DNA of 64,000 nt from Kriegella sp963975415 (GCF_963975415.1 NZ_CAXBGN010000002.1:620001-684000); one strand, 5' to 3'; positions 40,999-50,886 are shown, counted from the stretch's first letter. The notes: generated from the letters alone by a model not told the origin. Made by a program: numbers and translations.

Positions 40999-43398
40999 CT
41001 ATTCCGTTCGCAAACTTTTTACGGGGTTCGCATTGGCAGCCTTTAAAGCCTGAAAGCTTACCGTCAATATTGTAATCGCCAAGGCCCCGATAACCGCCAA
41101 GGCAAAAATCCACCACTCTAATATTACATGGTATGGATAATCTTGAAGCCACCCGTTCATTACATAATATGATATGGGAATGGCAATAAAACAGGAAATG
41201 ACGACCAATTTTAAAAAATCTTTGGAAAGCATATTCCAAACATTGAATACGGTAGCTCCCAGCACTTTGCGGACTCCTATTTCTTTGGTGCGCTGTTCCG
41301 CAACAAAAGAAGTGAGTCCGAATAGTCCAAGACAACTTATCAAAATGGCCAAGGCCGTGAAAACTCCCGATAAGGTACCGATGCGTTCTTCAGCGGCAAA
41401 TTTTTCGCCATATTCATCATCTACAAAATCATACTGAAAGGGGAGGCTTGGAAAATGTTCTTTGAACACCCCTTCTATAATAGCCAGATTATGACTTGCA
41501 CTTTGATTTGGGTTTAAACGCATGTTGTAAAAACTGGAATTGCCATGTTTGTCAAAAACATAGACGCCTTGTTTTACAGGTTCGTATGGTGATTGCGTAA
41601 TCATATCCTCGACGACCCCGATAATTTTTAAAGGAGGACCAGGGTCTTCCTCATCATCGTCTTTTAAAAACTTACCAATGGGATCTATAATCCCCATATA
41701 CTTTAAGGCCGTTTGGTTAATGAGCACCGCATTGGAGTCAGAAGCAAATTCACGTGAAAAGTCCCTGCCCTCTACGATTTTAAGGTTGAGTGATTTGGCA
41801 TATTCGGGAGTGACCTCCGTCCAAGCCAGATCTTCTTGAAACCCATCTGGCTTACCTTCCCATTCAAAACCACTGCGATTGGACCATATTTGGGTAGTGG
41901 GACTACTAGAGGCCGACATTTCGACAATCGCACCTGAACCCAAAAATTCGCTGCGCATTAAATCATATTTACCGGCGAAGTCTTCGCTAAATGTGGGTAT
42001 TTGTACCAAACCCTCTTTATCGTAACCCACGGGACGGTTTTTCGCATGATTGATCTGTTGCATTACAATTACGGTTCCGATGATAAAAGCAACGGAAACC
42101 GTAAACTGAAGTACAACCAAAATCTTCCTGGGCAATCCGGCATGTTTGCCAGATTTAAAGGTTCCTTTTAATACGTCAACCGGTCTGAAAGAAGACAGGT
42201 AAAGCGCTGGATAACTACCTGATAATAGAGCCGTAAACAAAATAAATACTACCGATATCAACCAAAAAACACTACTATTCCAAGGGAATGAAATCTCTTT
42301 TTTAGACAAATCGTTAAATCCGTTCATAGACAACAAAACAATCAAAACGGCAATCGAAAAGGCGAATAATACCACCAAGAACGATTCGCTCAAAAATTGG
42401 TTGATCAATTGATTTCTCTGTGAACCGATAGATTTACGAATGCCTACCTCCTTGGCCCGTTTTTCAGATCTTGCGGTACTTAAGTTCATAAAATTAATAC
42501 ACGCCAAAAGCAACACAAACGCCCCGATAATGCCGAATAACCAAACATACTTTATGCGCCCTCCTACCTGCTTTCCGTTTTCGAAATTGTTTCGTAAATA
42601 CCAATCTTTCATGGGAAACAAGAAAAGTTGCGGGTTAAACTCGGCGGTATCTTCATTCAAGGTCTTTTTAACGTCCTTTATGGTTGTCGTGACCTTTTCC
42701 ATAGTCGTGTTATCGGCAATTTGCACGAACATCTGAAATGAATTGTTTCCCCATTGATCTATGGCATTTTTCATCCATTCCTGGGTGGCGACCAGTTTCT
42801 CCCATGGCATAAGAAACTCAGCATCATTAAATGAATTATTGAGGGGAATGTCTTCATAAACCGCTGAAACCATTACATCGTATTGATTATTAACCTCAAC
42901 GGTCTTTCCAATAGGTTCTTCGTCACCAAAGAGTGCGATGGCTACAGATTCCGATAACATAACAGAGTTCAGTTCGCGCAGGCCGTCTTGCTCTCCCTTC
43001 AGAATTTTTAAGTCCAACATTTCAGGAGCTTCCCGTTGCATAAAATTTCCGGTTTTGGACAGGCTCTTATCTTTGTACTTCAGGTATCTCGAAACATTCC
43101 ACGAAGACATGACCAGGTGCTTAAAGTTATCGGCATAACCATCGCGAAACGCTTTTTCCAAAGGTCTGGGTATAGCAGGACCTGTTCCTGTTTCACTGTT
43201 GAACGTTTGTGACTGGAATACTTGGGCTATACTCCCTTTGTTTTTAAAATACGCGTTATGGGTAAGCTCATCTTGGATCCACAGCCCGATAATCAACGTA
43301 ACGGCCATGCCCAGCGCAAGTCCACCGATATTAATAGCGGTATAGCCTTTGTTTTTCCAAAGGTTTCGCCACGCGATTTTTAAATAGTTCTTAAACAT
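40999..43398 (-). CDS. FtsX/MacB-type ABC permease, array copy 5
   Basis: This 799-residue double permease starts MFKNYLKIAWRNLWKNKG with helix 1 in AINIGGLALGMAVTLIIGLWI. Coupling segments are AKEVGIRKSIGSQRNQL and TKEIGVRKVLGATVFNV, and the end is NPVKSLRTE. The first periplasmic domain includes LFPMKDWYLRNNFENGKQ, not seen in the other copies. The second includes FEWEGKPDGFQEDLAWTEV and an acidic loop DDDEEDPGPPL. Its 5' leader is nearly identical to that of copy 6, suggesting that the upstream region was duplicated. Inner membrane; substrate unknown. Confidence 0.87.
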   Translation of the reverse strand: MFKNYLKIAWRNLWKNKGYTAINIGGLALGMAVTLIIGLWIQDELTHNAYFKNKGSIAQVFQSQTFNSETGTGPAIPRPLEKAFRDGYADNFKHLVMSSWNVSRYLKYKDKSLSKTGNFMQREAPEMLDLKILKGEQDGLRELNSVMLSESVAIALFGDEEPIGKTVEVNNQYDVMVSAVYEDIPLNNSFNDAEFLMPWEKLVATQEWMKNAIDQWGNNSFQMFVQIADNTTMEKVTTTIKDVKKTLNEDTAEFNPQLFLFPMKDWYLRNNFENGKQVGGRIKYVWLFGIIGAFVLLLACINFMNLSTARSEKRAKEVGIRKSIGSQRNQLINQFLSESFLVVLFAFSIAVLIVLLSMNGFNDLSKKEISFPWNSSVFWLISVVFILFTALLSGSYPALYLSSFRPVDVLKGTFKSGKHAGLPRKILVVLQFTVSVAFIIGTVIVMQQINHAKNRPVGYDKEGLVQIPTFSEDFAGKYDLMRSEFLGSGAIVEMSASSSPTTQIWSNRSGFEWEGKPDGFQEDLAWTEVTPEYAKSLNLKIVEGRDFSREFASDSNAVLINQTALKYMGIIDPIGKFLKDDDEEDPGPPLKIIGVVEDMITQSPYEPVKQGVYVFDKHGNSSFYNMRLNPNQSASHNLAIIEGVFKEHFPSLPFQYDFVDDEYGEKFAAEERIGTLSGVFTALAILISCLGLFGLTSFVAEQRTKEIGVRKVLGATVFNVWNMLSKDFLKLVVISCFIAIPISYYVMNGWLQDYPYHVILEWWIFALAVIGALAITILTVSFQALKAANANPVKSLRTE

Positions 43399-43445
43399 GG
43401 TTCTCGATTTTTGTCTATGTTTTTAGCTCTCCTCTTTTTAATTTT

Positions 43446-43498
43446 CAAACCCCCTGTCTTCCCTCAAAACAGGACGGAAATCCACCTCCTTTTGAGTT
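43446..43498. repeat. Divergent REP-like element, copy II
   Basis: It begins CAAACCCCC, holds CCTGT/ACAGG and CTCAAAA/TTTTGAG pairs (43463-43469 with 43490-43496) and the shared CCACCTCC block. It is a degenerate version of the element that follows at 43505. Confidence 0.4.
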
Positions 43499-43504
43499 GT
43501 TTTC

Positions 43505-43560
43505 AAACCATCCGACCCTGACTGAAACGTCAGGGCCACCTCCCTTTAGCTAAAGGGAGG
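43505..43560. repeat. REP-like double-hairpin element, copy III
   Basis: First hairpin: CCCTGAC/GTCAGGG with a 5-base loop (TGAAA, 43521-43525 region, flanking A). Second hairpin: CCTCCCTTT/AAAGGGAGG with AGCT between them, ending at 43560. It lies immediately before the stop of permease copy 6 (43572). It is nearly identical to 46112-46167 over 56 bp. Confidence 0.7.
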
Positions 43561-43571
43561 AGCCTCAACAG

Positions 43572-46004
43572 TTATTCGGTTCGTAAGCTCTTTACCGGGT
43601 TGGCAATCGCTGCCTTAATACTTTGGTAACTTACAGTAAGTATTGCAACGGTAAGCGCCATTAAAGCTGCAAGGCCATAGACCCACCAGCCAATTTCTAT
43701 TCGGTATGTAAAATCTTCCAACCATTTGTTCATGGCATACCAGCCTATGGGCAACGAAACAACAATGGCGATACCCACCAGTTTTAAAAAATCTATGGTA
43801 AGTCGATATGAAATCTGGCCCACGCTGGCACCCAACACTTTGCGTACTCCTATTTCTTTGGTTCGCTTTTCGGCATTAAATATGGCTAGGCCAAAAAGGC
43901 CAAGACAGGCAATAAGTAGTGACAGAATGGTAAAAACAACAAAAATCTTACCCAAACGAAGCTCAGATTGATAGGTTTCATTAAACGCATCATCCATAAA
44001 ATTGTAGCTGAATGGTTGTCCTGGAGCCACTTGTTTCCAGATATCCTCAATTTGTGAAATCGACGACGTAAAATCGCCCGCGCTCAGCTTAACGGCCATT
44101 CCGTTTGCATACCCCCCCAAAGACATGCCTAGTGCTCCTATATTGTCACGGAGGGATCGAAAATGAAAGTTTTTCACAACTCCTATAACCGTAGAAAATG
44201 AAATGTTTTTTTCGCCCACATAGGAAGTAATTCTCATCCCTAAAGCCTCCTCTGGCTCCACACTAAACAATTTAAGTGCTGTTTCATTGATGATAATGGC
44301 CGTCGAATCGGTGCCAAAGGCAGGATCAAAATCCCGTCCTGCAATGATTTCTAGCCCCATGACCGAAATATAATCGTAATCTACGCTCCAATCTTGCATA
44401 CTTATAGACTGTTCTCCTCCTAACGCTCCTTCTCTGTTAAAAGCTTTATCACTTCTATTGGAAGGTGTTGGGTAGTAACTGCTTAAACTGGCATTTTGTA
44501 CCGCCCCTAATTGTTTTACTTGCTGCTTAAAAGACTGTACCTGTTCACCTGCAGCATAAGCATCATTGATGAGTAGCACTTGATCTTTTGAAAAACCTAG
44601 GTCTTTGTTCTGAATAAATCGTAATTGCTGGTACACGACCAAGGTGCTTATGATTAGAAAAACGGAGATGGCAAATTGAAAAACTACTAAAGAGTTTCGC
44701 ACCCCAGTTCCACCTACATTACCTCCTCCGCGACCCTTTAACACCATAACCGGCATAAATTTGGACATAAAAAAGGCCGGATAGCACCCAGAAAGCACAC
44801 CTAATAAAACTGTTGACATAAGCAGAACCACCCAAAACATAGGTTCGGCAAAAGGTATGGTAAGTGATTTACCCGACAACTGATTGAAGATGGGCATGGC
44901 AACCGACGTCATAACGATGGCCATGATCATAGATCCTAATGCAACTAAGCCTGATTCAGTTAAAAATTGAACCCAAAGTCCGGTCTTATTAGACCCGAGG
45001 GTTTTTCGAATACCTACTTCCTTTGCCCTTTTTAGGGAGCCTGCCGTAGACAAATTCATAAAATTGACACTCGCCAAAACGATAAGAAACAAAGCTATAA
45101 AAGATAGTATGTATATATTTTGAATGTTATTATTTGAGCTAATTTCTGCAGATCTATCGGAGTAGAGTCGAATATCTCTAAGGCTTATAGTACTGAACTT
45201 CAAATAACTCCCTGATGCTATCAATTGCGCTTCAGTAATTCCAGGAAAAATTTCTTGAATACCCGGTACCACATACCTACTAACGATGGCCTGTAAACGT
45301 TCTTGTATGTCATCAGCTTCTATACCTGGGATTAATTTGATATACGTCTGAAAATTATTGCCACTCCAATTTGCAGACCAAGCATCAGGGTAACCTGCCA
45401 TAGACATGAACACTCCATAATCCCTTAAAAATGAATTTTTGGGGAAATCATCAATTACTCCGGTAACTGTATAGGTGTCGCCATTATTTAAAACAAGAGT
45501 CTGGCCCAAGGCATTATTGATATCGAAATGCTTTTTTGCCGCAGTTTTTGTCAATACCAAGGTATTCGGATGTTTTAAAGCCGATTTTAGGTCTCCCACC
45601 AACAAATCAACTCCGAACATGTTAAAGAAAGTGGAATCTACATAAGTTGCTTGGGATTCTTTTATATTGACAACGGATCCTGTTTTTTTGACAAGCATGC
45701 TTCCGACAGTGCGAAACCTTGTTGTTAACTCTACTTCTGGAATATCACTTTTAACGGCATCGGCCATCGGGGCAGTAACCACGGCAAAATTGCGAATATT
45801 TCCTCCGAATTTCAGATCTCCATTAATTCGATAGATGCGATCGGCATCTACAAACATGCTATCATAGCTAAACTCATCATAGATATATAAAGCAATGAGA
45901 AGCCCCCCGGCCATACCAATGGCTAGGCCAAAGATATTTAGTGAAGTGAAGAACGGCTGCTTTTTAAGACTTCTCCAGGCAGTTTTTATATAGTTCTTGA
46001 ACAT
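43572..46004 (-). CDS. FtsX/MacB-type ABC permease, array copy 6
   Basis: This 810-residue double permease starts MFKNYIKTAWRSLKKQPFF. Coupling segments are AKEVGIRKTLGSNKTGL and TKEIGVRKVLGASVGQI, and the end is NPVKSLRTE. It has exactly the same length as copy 7, and long blocks match it, such as FFTSLNIFGLAIGMAGGLLIALYIYDEFSYD against FFTFLNTFGLAVGMAGGLLISLYIYDEFSYD. These two are therefore the youngest duplicates. Differences concentrate in the periplasmic domains (for example the 60-130 and 490-560 regions). Inner membrane. Confidence 0.87.
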   Translation of the reverse strand: MFKNYIKTAWRSLKKQPFFTSLNIFGLAIGMAGGLLIALYIYDEFSYDSMFVDADRIYRINGDLKFGGNIRNFAVVTAPMADAVKSDIPEVELTTRFRTVGSMLVKKTGSVVNIKESQATYVDSTFFNMFGVDLLVGDLKSALKHPNTLVLTKTAAKKHFDINNALGQTLVLNNGDTYTVTGVIDDFPKNSFLRDYGVFMSMAGYPDAWSANWSGNNFQTYIKLIPGIEADDIQERLQAIVSRYVVPGIQEIFPGITEAQLIASGSYLKFSTISLRDIRLYSDRSAEISSNNNIQNIYILSFIALFLIVLASVNFMNLSTAGSLKRAKEVGIRKTLGSNKTGLWVQFLTESGLVALGSMIMAIVMTSVAMPIFNQLSGKSLTIPFAEPMFWVVLLMSTVLLGVLSGCYPAFFMSKFMPVMVLKGRGGGNVGGTGVRNSLVVFQFAISVFLIISTLVVYQQLRFIQNKDLGFSKDQVLLINDAYAAGEQVQSFKQQVKQLGAVQNASLSSYYPTPSNRSDKAFNREGALGGEQSISMQDWSVDYDYISVMGLEIIAGRDFDPAFGTDSTAIIINETALKLFSVEPEEALGMRITSYVGEKNISFSTVIGVVKNFHFRSLRDNIGALGMSLGGYANGMAVKLSAGDFTSSISQIEDIWKQVAPGQPFSYNFMDDAFNETYQSELRLGKIFVVFTILSLLIACLGLFGLAIFNAEKRTKEIGVRKVLGASVGQISYRLTIDFLKLVGIAIVVSLPIGWYAMNKWLEDFTYRIEIGWWVYGLAALMALTVAILTVSYQSIKAAIANPVKSLRTE

Positions 46005-46058
46005 GATGCTTGATTTTTGTCTATGTTTTTCGCTCTCCTCTTTTTAATCTTAATTTTC

Positions 46059-46101
46059 AAACCCTCCGTACCGACGATACCGTCGGGGCCACCTCAGTTT
46101 G
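46059..46101. repeat. REP-like element, copy IV (single hairpin)
   Basis: AAACCCTCCG is followed by the hairpin CCGACG-atac-CGTCGG (46071-46086) and GGCCACCTC. The second hairpin is missing. It stands next to copy V. Confidence 0.55.
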
Positions 46102-46111
46102 TGTTGCTCTC

Positions 46112-46167
46112 AAACCCTCCGACCCTGACTGAAACGTCAGGACCACCTCCCTTTGGTTAAAGGGAGG
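46112..46167. repeat. REP-like double-hairpin element, copy V
   Basis: AAACCCTCCGACCCTGACTG starts a 56-bp element with CCTGAC/GTCAGG and CCTCCCTTT/AAAGGGAGG hairpins, 11 bp from the stop of permease copy 7. It differs from copy III at only a few positions. Confidence 0.7.
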
Positions 46168-46178
46168 AGCTTAACCTA

Positions 46179-48611
46179 TTACTCTGTACGTAAACTCTTT
46201 ACCGGGTTAATGCTGGCTGCTTTGATGCTCTGATAACCTACGGTAAGTATAGCTATGGCCCCGGCCAAAAACGCGGCTAGTGCCAACACCCACCAACCGA
46301 TTTCTATTTTATAGGAAAAATCTTCGAGCCATTTGCTCATGGCATACCAGCCTAGGGGTAAAGAAATAAGTACCGCAATACCTACTAACCTTAGGAAATC
46401 AGTGGTCAAACGGTAGGTTATTTGGCCCACACTAGCGCCGAGCACTTTCCGAATACCGATTTCCTTAGTGCGTTTTTCAGCATTAAAGGCGGCTAAACCA
46501 AAAAGGCCGAGACAGGCAATCAAAATAGATAGCACCGTAAATACCACAAAAATGCGCCCTAATTTCTGCTCTGCCTGATAGGTAGTATTAAAGGAATCTT
46601 CCATAAACCGATAGTTGAATAATTGACCTGGAGCCATTCTGTTCCAGATATTCTCGATATTTCCAATCGCATTTGAAAAATTACCGGCTTTCAATTTAAT
46701 GGCCAAAGCCCCATTAGAACTTCCCAAGAAAAGGCCTAAAGCACCAATATCTTCTCGGAGCGAGGCGAAATGAAAGTTCTTGACCACGCCTATGACGGTA
46801 TAGAATACTGGGCTTTCTTGACCAAGATCTCCCGATATCCGTATGCCCAAAACATCTTCAGGCGCCATACCCAATCGAGCGACCGCCGACTCGTTAAGAA
46901 TGGTCGCCGTAGAATCGGTGGGATACCGCTTATCAAAATTCCTACCGGCAATAAGCTGCATATTCAAGGTCGACAGATAATCATGGTCTACCACCCAATT
47001 CTGCATTTGCAGCGCGTTTTCCTGCTCAGTCGCACCTTCCTTAAAAAAGGAATTATCATTACGGTAAGAGGGCGTGGGCATATAACCTGTTAAGGTCACA
47101 CTTGAGACTTGCCCTAATTGTTGTATCTCTTCCTTAATGGATAGCAGTTTGTTTCCTACAGCAAAAGTGTCATCGATAAGCAAGACCTGATCTTTGGCAA
47201 AGCCCAGATCTTTACTTTGAATGTATTTCAATTGTTGAAAGACCACTAAGGTGCCAATAATCAGAAATACCGAGATGGCAAATTGAAACACGACAAGGGA
47301 ATTTCTAATCTTTCCACCCCCTACACTACTTTGTCCCCCACCTTTTAACACGGTGGCAGCAACGAACCTAGACATAAAAAATGCCGGGTAACTTCCGGAA
47401 AAAAGACCTAGAAAAGCTACGGCGACCAACAAAATCATCCAGAAAAAGAAATTGGTGAACGGTATAGCAATGGATTTACCTGAAAGGTCATTGAAAAAAG
47501 GAAGGGCAATCAAAGCTATGGTCAGGGCCAACAGTAATGAAATAAAGGAAATTAGGCCTGATTCGATCAAAAATTGCCGTATCAGTTCAGACTTGTTGGA
47601 ACCCAAAGTTTTTCGAATGCCCACTTCCTTGGCTCTTTTTAGGGAATGGGCCGTTGACAAATTCATAAAATTAATACTGGCCAAGAGGATTAGAAACAAG
47701 CCTATAAAGGAAAGAATATAGACGTTTTGAATACTACTATTGGCACTTAGCTCGCTACTCCTGTTGGAATGCAAATGGATGTCGGTCAATGCAATGGTAC
47801 TATACTTTAAATAATTGCCGGATGCCGCAAAAGATTCCGCGGTCATACCCGGATAGAATTGCTGCACATACGGTAAAATATAGGCTTCCAACATCGATTG
47901 TAAAGGAGCTTGAAAGTCGGCGATATCCGCCTCTGGCAACAATTTTACAAAGGTGAAGTAGTTATGGCTGGTCCATAACATTTGCTGCGCATCATTGAAC
48001 CCGGCCATGGCCATTAACACGTCGTGATCTCGAAGAAATGAGTTTTTTGGAAAATCTGGAATTACACCTGCCACGGTATACGTATCGGTATTGTTCAACA
48101 GCAGCTGTTGACCCAAGGCATTTTGTATACCAAAGTGCTTTTCAGCCGCCGTTTTGGTAAGCACCAAGGTATTGGGTTCGGTCAATGCCGAAGTTACATC
48201 TCCTACGAGCAAGTCTATACCGAACATTTTGAAGAATGTAGAATCGGCAAAAGCCACATTCGATTCTTTGGTATTGGCTTCAGCTTCCGGTTTTCTTATG
48301 AGCAGACCACCTCGGTCCCTGATTCTTGTGACGGACTCAATTTGAGGAAAATCACGCTTTATGGCAGCAGCCATCGGAGCACCCACTTCGGAGCCTTTCA
48401 TTATGGATCCACCGAACTTTATGTCCGCATTTATTCTGTAAATGCGATCTGCGTCGGCAAACATTTTGTCGTAACTGAACTCATCATAGATGTATAATGA
48501 TATGAGAAGCCCCCCGGCCATACCAACAGCTAATCCGAAAGTATTCAAGAAGGTAAAAAAGGGTTGCCTTTTTAGGCTTCTCCAGGCTATTTTTAGGTGA
48601 TTTTTGAACAT
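46179..48611 (-). CDS. FtsX/MacB-type ABC permease, array copy 7 (proximal)
   Basis: This 810-residue double permease starts MFKNHLKIAWRSLKRQPFF and is the first permease after the ATPase gene (30-bp gap). Coupling segments are AKEVGIRKTLGSNKSEL and TKEIGIRKVLGASVGQI, and the end is NPVKSLRTE. Its proximity to tolC, adaptor and ATPase genes makes it the best candidate for the founding permease of the tripartite pump. It is clearly the sister of copy 6. Confidence 0.88.
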   Translation of the reverse strand: MFKNHLKIAWRSLKRQPFFTFLNTFGLAVGMAGGLLISLYIYDEFSYDKMFADADRIYRINADIKFGGSIMKGSEVGAPMAAAIKRDFPQIESVTRIRDRGGLLIRKPEAEANTKESNVAFADSTFFKMFGIDLLVGDVTSALTEPNTLVLTKTAAEKHFGIQNALGQQLLLNNTDTYTVAGVIPDFPKNSFLRDHDVLMAMAGFNDAQQMLWTSHNYFTFVKLLPEADIADFQAPLQSMLEAYILPYVQQFYPGMTAESFAASGNYLKYSTIALTDIHLHSNRSSELSANSSIQNVYILSFIGLFLILLASINFMNLSTAHSLKRAKEVGIRKTLGSNKSELIRQFLIESGLISFISLLLALTIALIALPFFNDLSGKSIAIPFTNFFFWMILLVAVAFLGLFSGSYPAFFMSRFVAATVLKGGGQSSVGGGKIRNSLVVFQFAISVFLIIGTLVVFQQLKYIQSKDLGFAKDQVLLIDDTFAVGNKLLSIKEEIQQLGQVSSVTLTGYMPTPSYRNDNSFFKEGATEQENALQMQNWVVDHDYLSTLNMQLIAGRNFDKRYPTDSTATILNESAVARLGMAPEDVLGIRISGDLGQESPVFYTVIGVVKNFHFASLREDIGALGLFLGSSNGALAIKLKAGNFSNAIGNIENIWNRMAPGQLFNYRFMEDSFNTTYQAEQKLGRIFVVFTVLSILIACLGLFGLAAFNAEKRTKEIGIRKVLGASVGQITYRLTTDFLRLVGIAVLISLPLGWYAMSKWLEDFSYKIEIGWWVLALAAFLAGAIAILTVGYQSIKAASINPVKSLRTE

Positions 48612-48641
48612 GATTGATGATTGATGAATAAACTCCTTTTG

Positions 48642-49337
48642 TTATAGCATTGCTCCCATGGCCCTATTTTGACTTTCGGTTACTATTTGACCATCGAATA
48701 AGTTAATGACCCGATGTGCGTAATGGGAATCACGATCCGAGTGGGTCACCATTACTATCGTTGTACCTTCTTGATTAAGTTCTGTCAACAGGTTCATAAC
48801 CTCGATTCCATTCTTAGAATCTAAATTTCCAGTGGGCTCATCGGCCAATATCAACTTGGGGTTCGTAACCACGGCCCGTGAAATGGCAACGCGTTGTTGC
48901 TGTCCTCCTGATAATTGCTGCGGAAAATGTTTCTCGCGATGTGCAATCTTCATACGCTCAAGTACGGATTTAACTTTTTCCCTGCGTTCCGTCTTGTTCA
49001 TTTTCAGATAAATCAAAGGCAGTTCTACGTTCTCATAAACGGTAAGTTCATCAATCAGGTTAAAGCTTTGAAAAACAAAACCTAGATTGCCCTTTCGTAA
49101 CTGTGTGCGCTGACGTTCTTTTAAACCGCCTACTTCGTGACCTGCAAATTGGTAGCTGCCTTCCGTGGGGTTATCTAACATGCCGATGATGTTCAACAAG
49201 GTCGATTTTCCACATCCTGAGGGACCCATGATAGCGGCGAACTCTCCTTCTGCAATATTCATATTTACGTTGTTCAAAGCCAAGGTTTCTACTTCCTCAG
49301 TTCGAAAACTCTTTTTTAAGTTCTGTATTTGTATCAT
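48642..49337 (-). CDS. MacB/LolD-like ABC ATPase, proximal
   Basis: This 231-residue ATPase has canonical motifs: Walker A MGPSGCGKSTLLNI, Q-loop GFVFQSFNLIDELTVYENVELPL, signature LSGGQQQRVAISRAV, Walker B LILADEPTGNLDS and the H-loop VTHSDRDSHYAHR. It would form the dimer that drives the FtsX-type permeases. Unlike the distal ATPase (29798-30469), its signature and D-loop are standard. It lies 30 bp upstream of permease copy 7 and 153 bp downstream of the adaptor gene. The single proximal ATPase must serve up to seven permeases, perhaps sharing the load with the distal one. Confidence 0.9.
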   Translation of the reverse strand: MIQIQNLKKSFRTEEVETLALNNVNMNIAEGEFAAIMGPSGCGKSTLLNIIGMLDNPTEGSYQFAGHEVGGLKERQRTQLRKGNLGFVFQSFNLIDELTVYENVELPLIYLKMNKTERREKVKSVLERMKIAHREKHFPQQLSGGQQQRVAISRAVVTNPKLILADEPTGNLDSKNGIEVMNLLTELNQEGTTIVMVTHSDRDSHYAHRVINLFDGQIVTESQNRAMGAML

Positions 49338-49469
49338 TTTTTGATTGGATTTATAAATTTATATTAAGAACATTTCGACTGCGATCGACGTGACCGCTCT
49401 ATTCTTATTTTTATGCTTTACTTTATTCTAAGCTACCTGCTTCGCCCAAGTTTCTTTTTTATAACATTG

Positions 49470-49493
49470 GTAGCTGAGCGTAGTCGAAGCTAC
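49470..49493. repeat. GTAGCT/AGCTAC inverted repeat across the adaptor stop codon
   Basis: GTAGCT (49470-49475) and AGCTAC (49488-49493) flank GAGCGTAGTCGA. The right arm contains the TAG stop (49490-49492) of the adaptor gene. A related block (TTTCGACTGCGATCG) is at 49374-49388. Flavobacterial genomes often have such spacer repeats. Confidence 0.45.
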
Positions 49494-50740
49494 TTTAAGA
49501 CTATTTTCTCCGCTTCACCAAACGAATCATAATTACTCGTTATCACTTTTTCACCAGCCTGTAGGCCTTCCAATACTTCATAATATCGTGAATTCTGTTT
49601 GCCGATTCGAATGTTCCTCCGTAACGCCTCGCCCCCATCAGGGTTCACCGCAAAAATCCACTGCCCTCCCGTGCTTTGAAAGAAGCTTCCCTTAGGCAAC
49701 AGTAAGGCATCACTTGATTCGCCCAATTGCAGTTTAATATTGTAGCTCTGACCCGTACGTATAGTTTCGGGTTTTGCATCGGTAAAGACCAATTCTACCT
49801 TGAATTTTCCGCTCCGAACTGTTGGATATACCTTTCGCAACCGTAGCGGGAATTCTTTTCCGTTGCGTTCCAACACCGCAATAAGATCTCTTTTCACGCG
49901 ATCCAAATAGTGCTCATCAATATCTGCCTCGATTTTATAATCGGTGAGCACGTTAATTTCGCCTATACGCTGACCTTGGGATATATTTTGACCGATTTCC
50001 GCATCTAAAAACCCCAATTGTCCGTCTGCCGGAGCTCGAACGTTCAGATGGTCTAAACGTTGGTAGACCATGGATAATGTTTTTTCCATCCGGTTCAAAT
50101 CCGTATCCAATCCTGTTAAAGAAGTCTTACGCAATTCATCGTCTTGCTCAGTCTGTAATTTTACGATTTCGTATTGTTGCTGGGAAAGTTCATAATTCTC
50201 TTTTGACAATAGATATTCTTCCTTGGAAATCAATTCGTCTTTATACAATGCCTCGTTCTGCTCATAATTTCGTTTTAGACGTTGCAAATCATATTTGGAA
50301 GTGGCAAGCGCCTTTTTACCTTCGACCTGTCGAGAATCGAAGGTTAATTTTGTGGATCGTAAATCATTTTGTTTTAAGGCCAAGTTGCTTTCGCTAGCCA
50401 AAATTTGCTCATATAGATTAGTGTTTTCCAATTTCAAGATGATATCGCCCTCTTTTACCATAGCGCCCTCCTCAATTAGTTTCTCCATGACGCGGCCGCC
50501 TTCATAGGCATCCATGTATATCGTAGTTATAGGAGCTACATAACCGTTGATCGTGATATAATCATCGAATTTTCCCTGCGTGACCTCGGCTATCGATAAT
50601 TTTTCCTTTTCGGTTCTAAAAGTAGAAACCGAACTACCAAAGACCAACTGGTATCCCGCGAACAATAATAATAGTGCGAGTGCGATGTACCCATAATGTT
50701 TCGGTCGCAATCCTTTTTTCTTTTCAAGTTGTATGTCCAT
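49490..50740 (-). CDS. HlyD/MacA-like periplasmic adaptor protein
   Basis: This 416-residue membrane-fusion protein has an N-terminal helix (YGYIALALLLLFAGYQLVFG), a split lipoyl domain (YMDAYEGGRVMEKLIEEGAMVKEGDIILKLEN; LNVRAPADGQLGFLDAEIGQNI), a long helical hairpin between them (about 115-235) and beta-barrel and membrane-proximal domains ending EGLQAGEKVITSNYDSFGEAEKIVLK. It would link the inner-membrane MacB-type permeases to the TolC-like channel. It is the second gene after the sigma-54-like promoter. The absence of a lipobox indicates anchorage by the N-terminal helix. Confidence 0.9.
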   Translation of the reverse strand: MDIQLEKKKGLRPKHYGYIALALLLLFAGYQLVFGSSVSTFRTEKEKLSIAEVTQGKFDDYITINGYVAPITTIYMDAYEGGRVMEKLIEEGAMVKEGDIILKLENTNLYEQILASESNLALKQNDLRSTKLTFDSRQVEGKKALATSKYDLQRLKRNYEQNEALYKDELISKEEYLLSKENYELSQQQYEIVKLQTEQDDELRKTSLTGLDTDLNRMEKTLSMVYQRLDHLNVRAPADGQLGFLDAEIGQNISQGQRIGEINVLTDYKIEADIDEHYLDRVKRDLIAVLERNGKEFPLRLRKVYPTVRSGKFKVELVFTDAKPETIRTGQSYNIKLQLGESSDALLLPKGSFFQSTGGQWIFAVNPDGGEALRRNIRIGKQNSRYYEVLEGLQAGEKVITSNYDSFGEAEKIVLK

Positions 50741-50886
50741 ATTTATGTTTTATTATTATCAACCTCTTCATAGCTAGGGGTCACTGAAGCCTGTTAAAGT
50801 GACACGAGACCATCTATTCAACCTAATGTATACGTTCAAAAGTTTGCTTCACTCTGTTCGCAAAGAAGTTGTCATCATTTTATTTT

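Noticed and set aside
50764..50810. GTCACT...AGTGAC inverted repeat between tolC and the adaptor gene as a terminator
   Set aside because: Only 6-bp arms and no T-run; genes on both sides must be co-transcribed for a functional tripartite pump.
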